Source: Bacteroidales bacterium (lineage in GTDB: Bacteria; Bacteroidota; Bacteroidia; Bacteroidales; F082). Taken from it: a DNA stretch of 32,038 nt. Where the stretch lies: the NCBI GenBank assembly GCA_017561025.1, contig JAFZDU010000056.1, forward strand, positions 1 through 32,038. The letters are read 5' to 3'. Positions 1 through 7,655 of the stretch are shown piece by piece. The position numbers and the translations under genes were made by a program. The notes under the pieces were generated by a model. That model was not told where the DNA came from. It did no database searches and saw nothing but the letters and a program-made list of their open reading frames with translations. Numbering within the stretch: position 1 is the first letter of the stretch; every line of letters starts with the position of its first letter.

Positions 1-526
1 ATTCTTGATGTCCGTTTTCGTAAAGAGTTATTTCATCTCCAATAATCATGTTTATATTTCCATCAAACGGATTGCAGTCGAATTCTCTGCCATAAGCGAT
101 GTGAGTATATCCATTGTATTGACTAGCATTTTCTATAGAAAAACCTATTATTAATGAACCTTCAGCTTTTGGAGATGGCTGACTTGCTGTTATTTCAAAT
201 TCAAGTACTATTTTTTTATCGTCCCAATATGGAACTGTAGTCTCATTAGTATTCATATGCATATATGTGAAATCATCTCCTGCGCATGATACCAAAGAAA
301 AAAATGGTTGTGTATGACTATTGTCAAGAGATAAAGATGCTTTGTTTGAAACGAAAGTCAAGGTGTCGTTGTCTTCAGAGACGAATGAGAATGACTCTCC
401 TTTTTTATATGGGAAATAATTTGTCAGTTCCTCTGGAAATGGAGGGACGTTGTGTTCTTCTTTGCATGATGTGAATAATGTCGCAAATGACATGATGATA
501 ATGAAATATAAAGATATTTTTTTCAT
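1..526 (-). CDS. Putative lipoprotein, cut by the left edge
   Basis: An open frame of 175 codons starts at the ATG complementary to 524-526 and runs without a stop off the left edge, so the C-terminus is missing. The N-terminus has two lysines, a hydrophobic stretch and a lipobox ending Thr-Ser-Cys at residue 21, so it is probably a lipoprotein. The residues after the cysteine are Lys-Glu-Glu, which resembles the K-(D/E)2 surface-export signal described for Bacteroidota lipoproteins; surface exposure is an inference. A short motif near residues 38-55 (FPYKKGESFSF, then DTLTF) resembles small cell-envelope lipoproteins common in Bacteroidales, but I do not recognise a named family. A good -7 box (552-559) lies 25 bp upstream. 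The gene stands alone in orientation to its right neighbour, which ends at 780. Confidence 0.8.
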   Translation of the reverse strand, partial: MKKISLYFIIIMSFATLFTSCKEEHNVPPFPEELTNYFPYKKGESFSFVSEDNDTLTFVSNKASLSLDNSHTQPFFSLVSCAGDDFTYMHMNTNETTVPYWDDKKIVLEFEITASQPSPKAEGSLIIGFSIENASQYNGYTHIAYGREFDCNPFDGNINMIIGDEITLYENGHQE

Positions 527-551
527 GATTTTTATTTTGATGTTCTGTTTG

Positions 552-559
552 CAAAGATA
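552..559 (-). promoter_or_regulatory. Bacteroidota-type -7 box (TATCTTTG) for the lipoprotein gene
   Basis: The minus strand reads TATCTTTG, an exact match to TAnnTTTG, 25 bp before the start codon of the 1-526 gene. I see no clear -33 TTTG at the usual 19-21 bp spacing. Confidence 0.55.
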
Positions 560-720
560 GGAAAAAGACTACAATACTATAAGACCACAAGTTTTTTTAA
601 AATAGGCGTTATGAGTGACACGCAGATTTCTTGTATCTACACCTTTTTTGTAAAGGCAGTTCGCGATGCTATTGGAGTTATAAAGACTATCTGGCGTAGA
701 GTCGATTGCCGTGAGACTTT

Positions 721-754
721 AAAAAAAGAACCCCAGAAAAAAATCTGAGGTTCT
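721..754 (-). terminator. Rho-independent terminator of the S46 peptidase gene
   Basis: On the minus strand an 11-bp arm AGAACCTCAGA, a short T-rich loop and TCTGGGGTTCT (one mismatch) are followed by seven T. It lies 25 bp after the stop codon at 780, as expected for an intrinsic terminator. The 560-720 stretch to its left holds no feature I can name. Confidence 0.85.
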
Positions 755-779
755 GATATTTTGGTATTCTGAATTTCAA

Positions 780-2993
780 TTATTCAGCAACAACTTCTTC
801 AGTTTGTGGTTCGCTTTTAACGATTGTCAATTCGTCGATGAGGTTTGTTGCACCAGCGAATTTGTCGATTACGAACAATACGTAGCGTGCGTCAACATTG
901 ATTGTACGTTGTAATGTTGGTTCGAAGTTGATGTCGCCGCTCATAGCTTCCCAGTTGCCGTCGAATGCGAGACCGATGAGTTCGCCTCTGCTGTTCATGA
1001 TTGGGCTGCCTGAGTTACCGCCAGTGATGTCGTTTGTTGAAAGGAAGCAAACGATCAACTCGCCGTTTTCGTCAGCATATTGACCGAAGTCTTTAGCGTT
1101 GATGAGGTCGAGGAGTCTTTGTGGAATGTCGAATTCATAGTCGCCAGGAACGTATTTTTCGAGGATGCCATTAGCTGTACAAACATAGTCGTAGTGAACA
1201 GCGTCAGCTGGTTGGTAATCTTGAACAGAACCGTAGCTCATACGTAATGATGAGTTGGCGTCTGGATATAATGATTTTTCTGGTTGTGTTTCAGCGTAGA
1301 ATTCGCGTAAGCCTTTAACGAACAAGTGGTTGTTTTCGTCGATGCTTTGCATAGAAGCGCGGTAAGGAGCGATGCTACCTAACATATGGTTAATCATCAT
1401 GTTATAAACTATGTAAGCTGGATCTTTTTCAACTTTCTTAGCATTAGGTTTTGCGATGAAAGCTTTGATTGATTCTGCTGATGCGAAGATAGAGTTTTCT
1501 AAGATGTCGTTAGCTAAAGCAACAACGTCGCCTTTGTATTTCTTTTCAACCAAGTTGTAGAATTCTGGATTTTCTTCTGCTTTGAATGTGTTGTAGTATA
1601 ATTTTAACATTTCAACTAAAGTCTTGTCTTCTAAAGCCTTGTATGTTTCTGCGAAGTAAGCTTCAGCGTCGATGCCTTGGAGTGATTCTTCAGCTGCTTT
1701 AACAGCTTCTTTATCTTTGAGGTTAGCTGTTTCAACGTAAGCGCCGAATTCTGCTGCGATAGCGATAGCGCCTGTTTGTGAAACGAAGTTAGGATAATAT
1801 ATAGAAGGTGTTACTTCTGCTGCAAATGCGTAGTTTTCTGCTAATGTGTTCAAAACGTTGCCGTATTCTTCAACGCGTGCAGGATCTGCGTTAACCCATT
1901 CTGTGAATTGAGCTTCGAGTTCTGCTTTTCTTTCAGCAACTTTGTTCTTGCGGAGCATCAACATTTGACCTTCGAAGTTTTTCCATGTGTTAGCGAGACC
2001 AGCTTTGTTGTCAGCGTACATGATGTTGACAGCAGCGTCTTTTTGCATGAATTCGTCCATAACATCAGTTTGGAGTTTGAAGATGTCGTGGATAGTTGGG
2101 TAGAATGATTCAACGTTATAGTCGATGCCGAAAGATGTCATGTAACGTTCTGTTGTTCCAGGGAAACCCCAAATCATTGTGAAGTCATCTTGTTGAACGC
2201 CGTCTAAGCTAACTGGGAGATGATGTTTTGGATTTAAAGGTTTGTTTTCTGGTGAGTATGCTGCTGGGTTGCCTTCAGCGTCAGCGTAAACGCGGAAGAT
2301 TGAGAAGTCGCCAGTGTGACGTGGCCACATCCAGTTGTCAGTGTCGCCACCGAACTTGCCGATTGATGAAGGAGGAGTACCAACGAGACGTACGTCTGTG
2401 TAAACTTGATATACGAACATGTAATATTCGTTGCCTTCGAAGAAACCTTTGATGATTGGGTTGTATTTGCCATCTTCTGATGCTGCTTCTTCAAGTTCTT
2501 TAGCTTTAACAGCGATAGCTTTGTTGCGTTCGTCCCATGCCATTTCGTCGTTCAAAACGCTGAAGATTTGTTCTGTAACGTCTTCCATGCGAACTAAGAA
2601 AGATGCTGAGATGCCTTCTGCTGGAAGTTCTTCGCTGAAGTCTTTTGCCCAGAAGCCGTCTGTTAAATAGTCGTGTTCAACGGTGCTGAGTTTTTGGATT
2701 GAGTTGTAACCGCAGTGGTGGTTGGTGAACATAAGACCTTTGCCTGAAACGATTTCACCTGTGCAGAAGAAACCGCGTGGTCTGTCGCCGTTTGATAAAC
2801 CAACGATAGCGTCTTTTAAGCTGCTGTTGTTGATGCTGTAGAGTTCTTCTGGTGTGAGTTGAAGACCCATTTTTTCCATGTCAACATAATTCAAACGCTC
2901 TACGAACATAGGAAGCCACATACCTTCGTCAGCGCGTACTTTGCCCACTAATGATAATACTACGAGGGCTGCTAATAAGAAAGTTTTTTTCAT
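780..2993 (-). CDS. dpp7: S46 family dipeptidyl-peptidase, DPP7 type
   Basis: A secreted serine peptidase that removes dipeptides from the N-terminus of oligopeptides, probably in the periplasm. A Sec signal peptide covers about residues 1-21 (cleavage after VRA). The S46 triad is visible: His93 in TNHHCG, Asp229 in the DTDNWMWPRHTGD motif and Ser661 in GGNSGSP. Gly679 in FDGNWE lies 18 residues after the nucleophile, at the place where DPP11 has the arginine that selects acidic residues. Gly there marks the DPP7 type, which prefers hydrophobic residues at P1. At 737 aa it has the usual family length and lacks a T9SS tail. The Arg/Gly rule and triad are family knowledge; the substrate preference here is inferred. 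The M49 peptidase lies directly upstream on the same strand, separated by a palindromic repeat, and a strong terminator follows. Confidence 0.95.
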   Translation of the reverse strand: MKKTFLLAALVVLSLVGKVRADEGMWLPMFVERLNYVDMEKMGLQLTPEELYSINNSSLKDAIVGLSNGDRPRGFFCTGEIVSGKGLMFTNHHCGYNSIQKLSTVEHDYLTDGFWAKDFSEELPAEGISASFLVRMEDVTEQIFSVLNDEMAWDERNKAIAVKAKELEEAASEDGKYNPIIKGFFEGNEYYMFVYQVYTDVRLVGTPPSSIGKFGGDTDNWMWPRHTGDFSIFRVYADAEGNPAAYSPENKPLNPKHHLPVSLDGVQQDDFTMIWGFPGTTERYMTSFGIDYNVESFYPTIHDIFKLQTDVMDEFMQKDAAVNIMYADNKAGLANTWKNFEGQMLMLRKNKVAERKAELEAQFTEWVNADPARVEEYGNVLNTLAENYAFAAEVTPSIYYPNFVSQTGAIAIAAEFGAYVETANLKDKEAVKAAEESLQGIDAEAYFAETYKALEDKTLVEMLKLYYNTFKAEENPEFYNLVEKKYKGDVVALANDILENSIFASAESIKAFIAKPNAKKVEKDPAYIVYNMMINHMLGSIAPYRASMQSIDENNHLFVKGLREFYAETQPEKSLYPDANSSLRMSYGSVQDYQPADAVHYDYVCTANGILEKYVPGDYEFDIPQRLLDLINAKDFGQYADENGELIVCFLSTNDITGGNSGSPIMNSRGELIGLAFDGNWEAMSGDINFEPTLQRTINVDARYVLFVIDKFAGATNLIDELTIVKSEPQTEEVVAE

Positions 2994-3035
2994 TTTTTTG
3001 ATATAATTTTTAATTGTTAATTATAATCTGTTATC

Positions 3036-3092
3036 AGAGACGCAGCAATTACATATTTTTATTTCTATTGGTGTAATTGATACGTCTCTACA
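3036..3092. repeat. Palindromic intergenic repeat, YRTCTCTACA family, copy 1
   Basis: A two-part stem: AGAGACG (3036-3042) pairs with CGTCTCT (3083-3089), and CAATTAC (3046-3052) pairs with GTAATTG (3073-3079), with three unpaired bases on each side between them. It begins 15 nt after the stop of the M49 gene when read on the minus strand. Copies at 4837 and 27615 share the CTCTACA end and the placement. Confidence 0.75.
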
Positions 3093-3106
3093 TTGATTTT
3101 CAATTT

Positions 3107-4744
3107 TTATCTTCCAATAAGGAGTTCTGGTGACATTTCATAATAAATGTCTGTTGGGATACCCATGCCGTTGACTTTGTCGAGGTCGGCTTGGAGAGTT
3201 GGTTTGATAACGCCTTCTGTAGCAATCCATTCTTTTACGAATTCGTAGTTGCCGTCACCTTGAGCCTTGAGGATTTCACCGCCGAGTTTAGCAACAGCGA
3301 CTTTCATTTCTTCGAAGTTGATAGCATATAAACCTTCTTCGTTGCGTGTGAAAGCGTTTTCTTTTTCCAAGAAGTTGAATGTTAACATATTTGCTTTACC
3401 GTGAGCGCTTGATGCACCGAAACGAACTGAACGGAAGATACCTGCCATGAATGTGGTGTAGTTTTCTTCTAATGTTGAGTTGTCGTATTCGCCCATTTCA
3501 TAAAGTTTTGTGATTAAGTAAAGACCTAAGATGTCAGCCTTTGCTTCTTCAATACCTGAATATTGTTCTTTAAGGGCGTGACGTACAGTGCCTTGACCAT
3601 CGAGAGTGTTTTTGATGCCCATGCCGTGAGCAACTTCGTGGAACATGACGTTAGCGAAGAAAGCTTCAAACTTGACGTTAGCGCGTGCTTCTGGAGTCAT
3701 GAGGACGTCAGCGATAGGAGCGAGGATGTTGTCGAACTTAGCTTTCATAGCGTTCTTGAGTTGTAACTTACGAGTTCCTTTTTGAAGTTGAACTTGTTCG
3801 TCGTTAGGCAAGTTGATAGCGATAGTCTTGCCAGCCATGTTACAGTCTCCGCCGTAGAATACGGCATCGTAAACAGCGAGGTCAGCGTCAGCACCTGGTT
3901 TTTCTTTTTTATATTCTTCTTCTACAGGAAGTTGAGTTTGTAATACAGGAAGAAGTTCTGCGTAACGAGCGAGTTGTTTGCTCCATGCTTGGTCTTTGAT
4001 CAAGATGAATGCTTCGTGAGCTGCTTTGTAGCCATAGAGAGCGTCAACGTAGTTTTCGATTGGACCAACGACGAAGTCGACGTTGTTGTTACGGACGTCC
4101 ATCCATGCCATGTCGCTTTCAAAGTAATCGTCTGTCAAGACAGCTTTAGCTCTGAGGCGTAAGTAGTCGGCGAATTCTTTGTCGCCAGCGAGGTCGGCGG
4201 CTTTGTTTAACAATTCGGCTACTCTGTTGATTTGTTCAGCGTAAGCGTCGTGGAACCAAACAGCTTGTAACTGACCGTTTTCGTCGCGTTGGATTAAAGT
4301 GTAGAGACTTGTCTTGTCAGGGTTGTCCCATGCTTCGAATTCTTCTTTTGTCATGTCAGCTGGATAGAAACCTGCGCCTGCTGGCATTTCGCCGTATTCT
4401 GGAAGGAATGAAGCGAGGTTGTCGAAGTGGTTCCAAGGACCGTAGTTGATTTCAGCGAAGAGACGAGCGTCTGGATCTTGGATTGAGTTCAAGAAAGTTT
4501 CTTTGTCGCCGCCGAATTGTTGTGTCCAGAAAATATCATCCATGATATTGCCGATTTCATAGAGATAATCTAACATTTGTTTCTCATTGTCAGATAAATG
4601 AGAGATGTCTGAAGTTAATTGAACCTTAGCATATTGCTTTGTAAGGTCAGCGTAATTGGTTTTTGTTTCTTCTTTTGCAGAATTAGCACAGCTCATTGTA
4701 GCTGCACCTAAAGTCAAAATCATTACTAAGTTTTTAATTTTCAT
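3107..4744 (-). CDS. M49 (dipeptidyl-peptidase III family) zinc peptidase, lipoprotein
   Basis: A probable zinc metallopeptidase releasing dipeptides from peptides. The N-terminus is a lipoprotein signal with the lipobox ending at Cys19 (TMSC), so it is probably membrane-anchored, whereas many DPP III enzymes are cytosolic. The zinc site is HEVAH (His369, Glu370, His373), and the second M49 motif is EEAKAD (Glu399, Glu400), about 26 residues later. Classical M49 enzymes carry a hexapeptide HExxGH; here the motif is the pentapeptide HExxH, as described for the short Caldithrix abyssi enzyme. At 545 aa it also matches that shorter class rather than the longer DPP III of about 700 aa. The call to M49 rests on the EEAKAD motif, its spacing and the general sequence. 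Activity as DPP III is inferred. It probably shares its expression context with the downstream DPP7 gene. Confidence 0.88.
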   Translation of the reverse strand: MKIKNLVMILTLGAATMSCANSAKEETKTNYADLTKQYAKVQLTSDISHLSDNEKQMLDYLYEIGNIMDDIFWTQQFGGDKETFLNSIQDPDARLFAEINYGPWNHFDNLASFLPEYGEMPAGAGFYPADMTKEEFEAWDNPDKTSLYTLIQRDENGQLQAVWFHDAYAEQINRVAELLNKAADLAGDKEFADYLRLRAKAVLTDDYFESDMAWMDVRNNNVDFVVGPIENYVDALYGYKAAHEAFILIKDQAWSKQLARYAELLPVLQTQLPVEEEYKKEKPGADADLAVYDAVFYGGDCNMAGKTIAINLPNDEQVQLQKGTRKLQLKNAMKAKFDNILAPIADVLMTPEARANVKFEAFFANVMFHEVAHGMGIKNTLDGQGTVRHALKEQYSGIEEAKADILGLYLITKLYEMGEYDNSTLEENYTTFMAGIFRSVRFGASSAHGKANMLTFNFLEKENAFTRNEEGLYAINFEEMKVAVAKLGGEILKAQGDGNYEFVKEWIATEGVIKPTLQADLDKVNGMGIPTDIYYEMSPELLIGR

Positions 4745-4836
4745 TTTGTTATTTATTTAGTGTTAATATTTTCTTTTTTAGGCTAATGACAAATGGCAAA
4801 TGGCTAAAGTTGAAATTTCTAATTCCTAATTTTTAA

Positions 4837-4886
4837 GACGCTTCAATGTTTGTTTGTTTTATTGGTTTCATTGAAACGTCTCTACA
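4837..4886. repeat. Palindromic intergenic repeat, YRTCTCTACA family, copy 2
   Basis: GACGCTTCAATG (4837-4848) pairs with CATTGAAACGTC (4869-4880) with one mismatch, followed by TCTACA. It begins 9 nt after the stop of the 4895-5614 gene on the minus strand. The stretch 4785-4835 to its left holds only low-complexity words of the form ggctaatgacaaatggc and taattcctaa. Confidence 0.7.
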
Positions 4887-4894
4887 AACCATTC

Positions 4895-5614
4895 CTAATT
4901 CCTAATTAACTCCACGACCATCATAATGTCGTTCCATGTTTGTGTGAAATAATGACCGATGGCGCCGAAAATATTCATCGGGTCTGATATTCCTCCGCTT
5001 ACGGAATAGATTATCAATGATATATTGAAAAGCAGGAATGTTGCGATGTAGAGATAAGAGAGGAAGACTCCGCAGAGACGAATGTCGCTTTGGTCACGGC
5101 GTGTGTCTTTTTTCCAGCAGAGGAAATAGAACATCAATGAGAATCCGATGACGACGTCTATTATTGGGAGGCATTCGTTTTTAATCATGAGACGGAAGAG
5201 GAGCAGTACGAATGTGAGATAAGGCAGCATATAAGGAGCCAAAGTGGAAAGTATGTTGATTCTGTTGCTGTTTCTTGAGCTGCTTACGAAACCGAGAGTG
5301 TTGTCGCCGTATGAAAGAGAATCGGATGACTTGGCGTTGAACTGATAGATTTTTCTTCTCAAGAAGAGAGCGCCGATGAGCATGTGAGCGCCTTCGTGCG
5401 ACATCGTCTGCATGATGTCGATGTTTTTTCTGAAAAAGAATTTATGGAAAATGAGATAAATGATAAAGCCGACGCCCATCCATAGATAACCGGAATATAA
5501 GTCGCTCATAGATGCGTTTACTGCAAACACTATGGTTCTATAAAATTCAAAGGCAGCGATGATTAAGCCTATGATTAAAAGAAACACGGTGATGAATCTA
5601 CGGAATTTACTCAT
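4895..5614 (-). CDS. Multi-pass membrane protein with HEGAH motif (possible M50-like site-2 metalloprotease)
   Basis: A 239-aa integral membrane protein. Hydrophobic segments lie near residues 8-30, 43-57, 75-87, 122-142, 150-166 and 180-206. The motif HEGAH (His73, Glu74, His77) follows a hydrophobic segment, like the HExxH of M50B-type intramembrane metalloproteases. A Gln-Ser-Asp sequence with flanking aspartates (Asp174, Asp177) could supply the third zinc ligand, as the second motif of that family does, but the usual NxxPxxDG form is not present. I therefore call the fold family tentatively. It lies between the M49 gene and hemW on the same strand; a 79-bp gap with a near-consensus -7 box separates it from hemW. 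Alternative: a membrane protein whose HEGAH is not catalytic. Confidence 0.6.
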   Translation of the reverse strand: MSKFRRFITVFLLIIGLIIAAFEFYRTIVFAVNASMSDLYSGYLWMGVGFIIYLIFHKFFFRKNIDIMQTMSHEGAHMLIGALFLRRKIYQFNAKSSDSLSYGDNTLGFVSSSRNSNRINILSTLAPYMLPYLTFVLLLFRLMIKNECLPIIDVVIGFSLMFYFLCWKKDTRRDQSDIRLCGVFLSYLYIATFLLFNISLIIYSVSGGISDPMNIFGAIGHYFTQTWNDIMMVVELIRN

Positions 5615-5627
5615 AGCTAAACATTTA

Positions 5628-5635
5628 TAAAGTTA
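5628..5635 (-). promoter_or_regulatory. Possible -7 box (TAACTTTA) for the HEGAH membrane protein
   Basis: The minus strand reads TAACTTTA, one base off TAnnTTTG, 13 bp before the start codon. No -33 element is evident. Weak call. Confidence 0.3.
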
Positions 5636-5693
5636 GTAAATCTATTTTTTCTCGGGTGTAAAATTAAGAAAAAATAGATAAGGTATTACATCT

Positions 5694-6818
5694 TTATAAA
5701 AATAAATCGGCAGCAATTCCGTCGGCAAAGAGTTTGCCTTCTTCGCTCAGAAAATATGTGTTATTTTCTTTTAACATTTCGCCATTATCGAGATGTTTCT
5801 TAATGTTTTTTAAGAAATGATGAGCGTAAGATTTTCCGTAGTCGCGTTCTATTTTTTCGATGTCGCAGCCCCAAGATGTGCGAAGTGAAGTCATGATATA
5901 TTCGTTGAATTTGTCGTCGCGACTGAGGATTTCTTTATCGAAATAATCTTCAGAATTTCCGATAAGTTGTATGTATTTCGTGAGGTTTGAGATGTTCCAC
6001 TGACGTGAGTTTCCGTCGTAGGAATGAGCAGAAGGTCCTAGTCCGAGATACTTCTCGTCTCTCCAATAAATGCTGTTATGTTGCGAGCGGAATCCTTCTT
6101 TCGCGAAGTTGGAAATCTCGTAATGCTCGAATCCGTTTCCCTTTGTTCTCTCGACTAAAATATTATAATGACGTATTGTCTCTTCTTCACTAACACTTTG
6201 TAATTCACCTTTTTCTATGCGTTGTCCTAAGATGGTCTTAGGTTCTACTGTCAAGGCGTAGGCAGATAGATGAGTGATGTCTGTAGAGAAGAAAATATCG
6301 AGGTTTTTGTTCCATTTTTCTTCTGTCAGAGTCGGCATTCCGTATATCAGGTCGAGGGTGATTTTCTCGAAGTCGGTGTGCTTCAGATCTTCCAAAACCT
6401 GCATCGCATGTCTGGAGTCGTGGCGTCGTCCGAGGTACTTCAAATCCTCGTCATTGAAACTCTGTATGCCGACGCTCATACGGTTTATCCCTATCTGTTT
6501 CAGAGACTCCATTTTCTCTCTGTCGATGGTGTCGGGATTGATCTCGAGAGTGATTTCCGGACTGGAGATGATTTCATAATTTTTATTAAGAAGATCTAAA
6601 ATTCCCTCAATATTTTTAACAGAAAGAAGTGAAGGAGTTCCGCCTCCGAAATATATCGTTTTCACAGTCTCGTCTCCGAGATAATTCTTGCGCAAGACAA
6701 TCTCCTTCTTCAATGCTTCAACATAGTCGTTAATCTTGCTTTGCGAAGCTAATGAAAAGAAGTTGCAGTATGCGCATTTGCTCTTGCAAAAAGGTGTATG
6801 AATGTAAATTCCAGCCAT
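5694..6818 (-). CDS. hemW: Radical SAM heme chaperone HemW (coproporphyrinogen III oxidase-like)
   Basis: HemW-type radical SAM protein, cytoplasmic, thought to deliver heme to respiratory enzymes; often mislabelled as coproporphyrinogen oxidase HemN. The radical SAM cluster motif is CKSKCAYC (Cys11, Cys15, Cys18). The SAM-binding GGGTPS follows at residues 58-63. Further family signatures are VGIQSFND, the HYEISNFA stretch and the GLGPSAHS stretch. The C-terminal part fits the HemN_C domain. The length of 374 aa is normal for HemW, shorter than true HemN (about 455 aa), and the start lies only ten residues before the cluster, as in HemW. It is divergent from the GGGP synthase gene with 79 bp between starts. 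A -7 box sits so close to the start codon that its mRNA may be leaderless. Confidence 0.95.
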   Translation of the reverse strand: MAGIYIHTPFCKSKCAYCNFFSLASQSKINDYVEALKKEIVLRKNYLGDETVKTIYFGGGTPSLLSVKNIEGILDLLNKNYEIISSPEITLEINPDTIDREKMESLKQIGINRMSVGIQSFNDEDLKYLGRRHDSRHAMQVLEDLKHTDFEKITLDLIYGMPTLTEEKWNKNLDIFFSTDITHLSAYALTVEPKTILGQRIEKGELQSVSEEETIRHYNILVERTKGNGFEHYEISNFAKEGFRSQHNSIYWRDEKYLGLGPSAHSYDGNSRQWNISNLTKYIQLIGNSEDYFDKEILSRDDKFNEYIMTSLRTSWGCDIEKIERDYGKSYAHHFLKNIKKHLDNGEMLKENNTYFLSEEGKLFADGIAADLFL

Positions 6819-6822
6819 GCTG

Positions 6823-6830
6823 CAAAATTA
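6823..6830 (-). promoter_or_regulatory. -7 box (TAATTTTG) 4 bp from the hemW start
   Basis: The minus strand reads TAATTTTG, an exact TAnnTTTG match, ending 4 bp before the ATG. Transcription would begin at or within a base or two of the start codon. No clear -33 element. Confidence 0.4.
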
Positions 6831-6865
6831 AAATATTTCTGGATGTTTTATATAGAAAAAAATCT

Positions 6866-6873
6866 TATCTTCG
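6866..6873 (+). promoter_or_regulatory. Possible -7 box (TATCTTCG) for the GGGP synthase gene
   Basis: One base off TAnnTTTG, 24 bp before the ATG at 6898, with only a TTTT at 6846-6849 in the -33 place. It would face away from the hemW promoter in the same 79-bp gap. Confidence 0.4.
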
Positions 6874-6897
6874 TAGGCTATTACAATAGAAGAATGT

Positions 6898-7626
6898 ATG
6901 AGTGTATATAACAGATTATCAGATACTTCAAAAAAGAAATTTGTCGTTTTAATAGATCCTGACAAACCTACCGACGAACAGATTGTCGAAATAGTCGAGA
7001 AATCGGTAAAAGTTGGTGTCGACTTTTTCTTTGTCGGCGGAAGTCTCCTCACAACTGATAGTCTGGATAATTGCATCAAACTCATCAAGAAACACTGCGA
7101 CATTCCTGTGCTGATTTTCCCTGGCAATTCGTTGCAGATCAGCAAATGGTGCGACGGATTTTTGTTGCTTTCTCTCATCTCGGGACGTAATGCTGATATG
7201 CTCATCGGACGTCATGTCATCTCTGCTCCTTATCTCAAACTTTATGGCAATGAGATAATCCCTACAGGTTATATGCTTATTGACGGCGGCAAGCAGACTT
7301 CTGTCTCTTATATGAGCAACACAACACCGATACCGCACGACAAGGACGATATCGCAATGTGTACCGCTCTCGCTGGCGAGATGTTGGGATTGAAAATCAT
7401 ATATATGGATGCAGGATCAGGAGCGTTGGAACCTATTTCTGCCGATATGATTGCCAAGGTGAAAAAGACAATAGAGATTCCTCTTATCGTTGGCGGCGGC
7501 ATCAATACTCCTGAAAAAGCTGCTAATGCCGCAAAGGCGGGCGCCGACATCATCGTGGTGGGCAACGCACTGGAAAAAAGCATCGACAAACTCAAGGAAT
7601 TTGCTGACGCTGTACACAATTCATAA
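6898..7626 (+). CDS. Geranylgeranylglyceryl phosphate synthase family protein (GGGPS, PcrB-like)
   Basis: A TIM-barrel prenyltransferase joining glycerol-1-phosphate to a polyprenyl diphosphate by an ether bond. It is the first committed step of archaeal lipids and also occurs in Bacteroidota (group II GGGPS) and, as PcrB, in Firmicutes. Visible signatures are the N-terminal strand VVLIDPDKP with its phosphate/metal-binding aspartates (residues 17-25), FVGGSLLT, the DAGSGA stretch around residues 171-176, IVGGGINTPEKA and VVGNALE, the last three forming the glycerol-1-phosphate pocket in this family. Length 242 aa is normal. The chain length of its prenyl substrate cannot be read here, and no glycerol-1-phosphate dehydrogenase gene is in the window. 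It is followed 29 bp later by the PtpA gene, so the two may be cotranscribed, without an obvious functional link. Confidence 0.92.
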   Translation: MSVYNRLSDTSKKKFVVLIDPDKPTDEQIVEIVEKSVKVGVDFFFVGGSLLTTDSLDNCIKLIKKHCDIPVLIFPGNSLQISKWCDGFLLLSLISGRNADMLIGRHVISAPYLKLYGNEIIPTGYMLIDGGKQTSVSYMSNTTPIPHDKDDIAMCTALAGEMLGLKIIYMDAGSGALEPISADMIAKVKKTIEIPLIVGGGINTPEKAANAAKAGADIIVVGNALEKSIDKLKEFADAVHNS

Positions 7627-7655
7627 TGCATAATTCATAATTAAAATACATTATC

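Noticed and set aside
780-2993. DPP11 (Asp/Glu-specific)
   Set aside because: The residue 18 positions after the nucleophilic serine is Gly, not the Arg found in DPP11.
5694-6818. Oxygen-independent coproporphyrinogen III oxidase HemN
   Set aside because: The protein is 374 aa with the cluster motif at residues 11-18; HemN is longer and has a longer N-terminal part.
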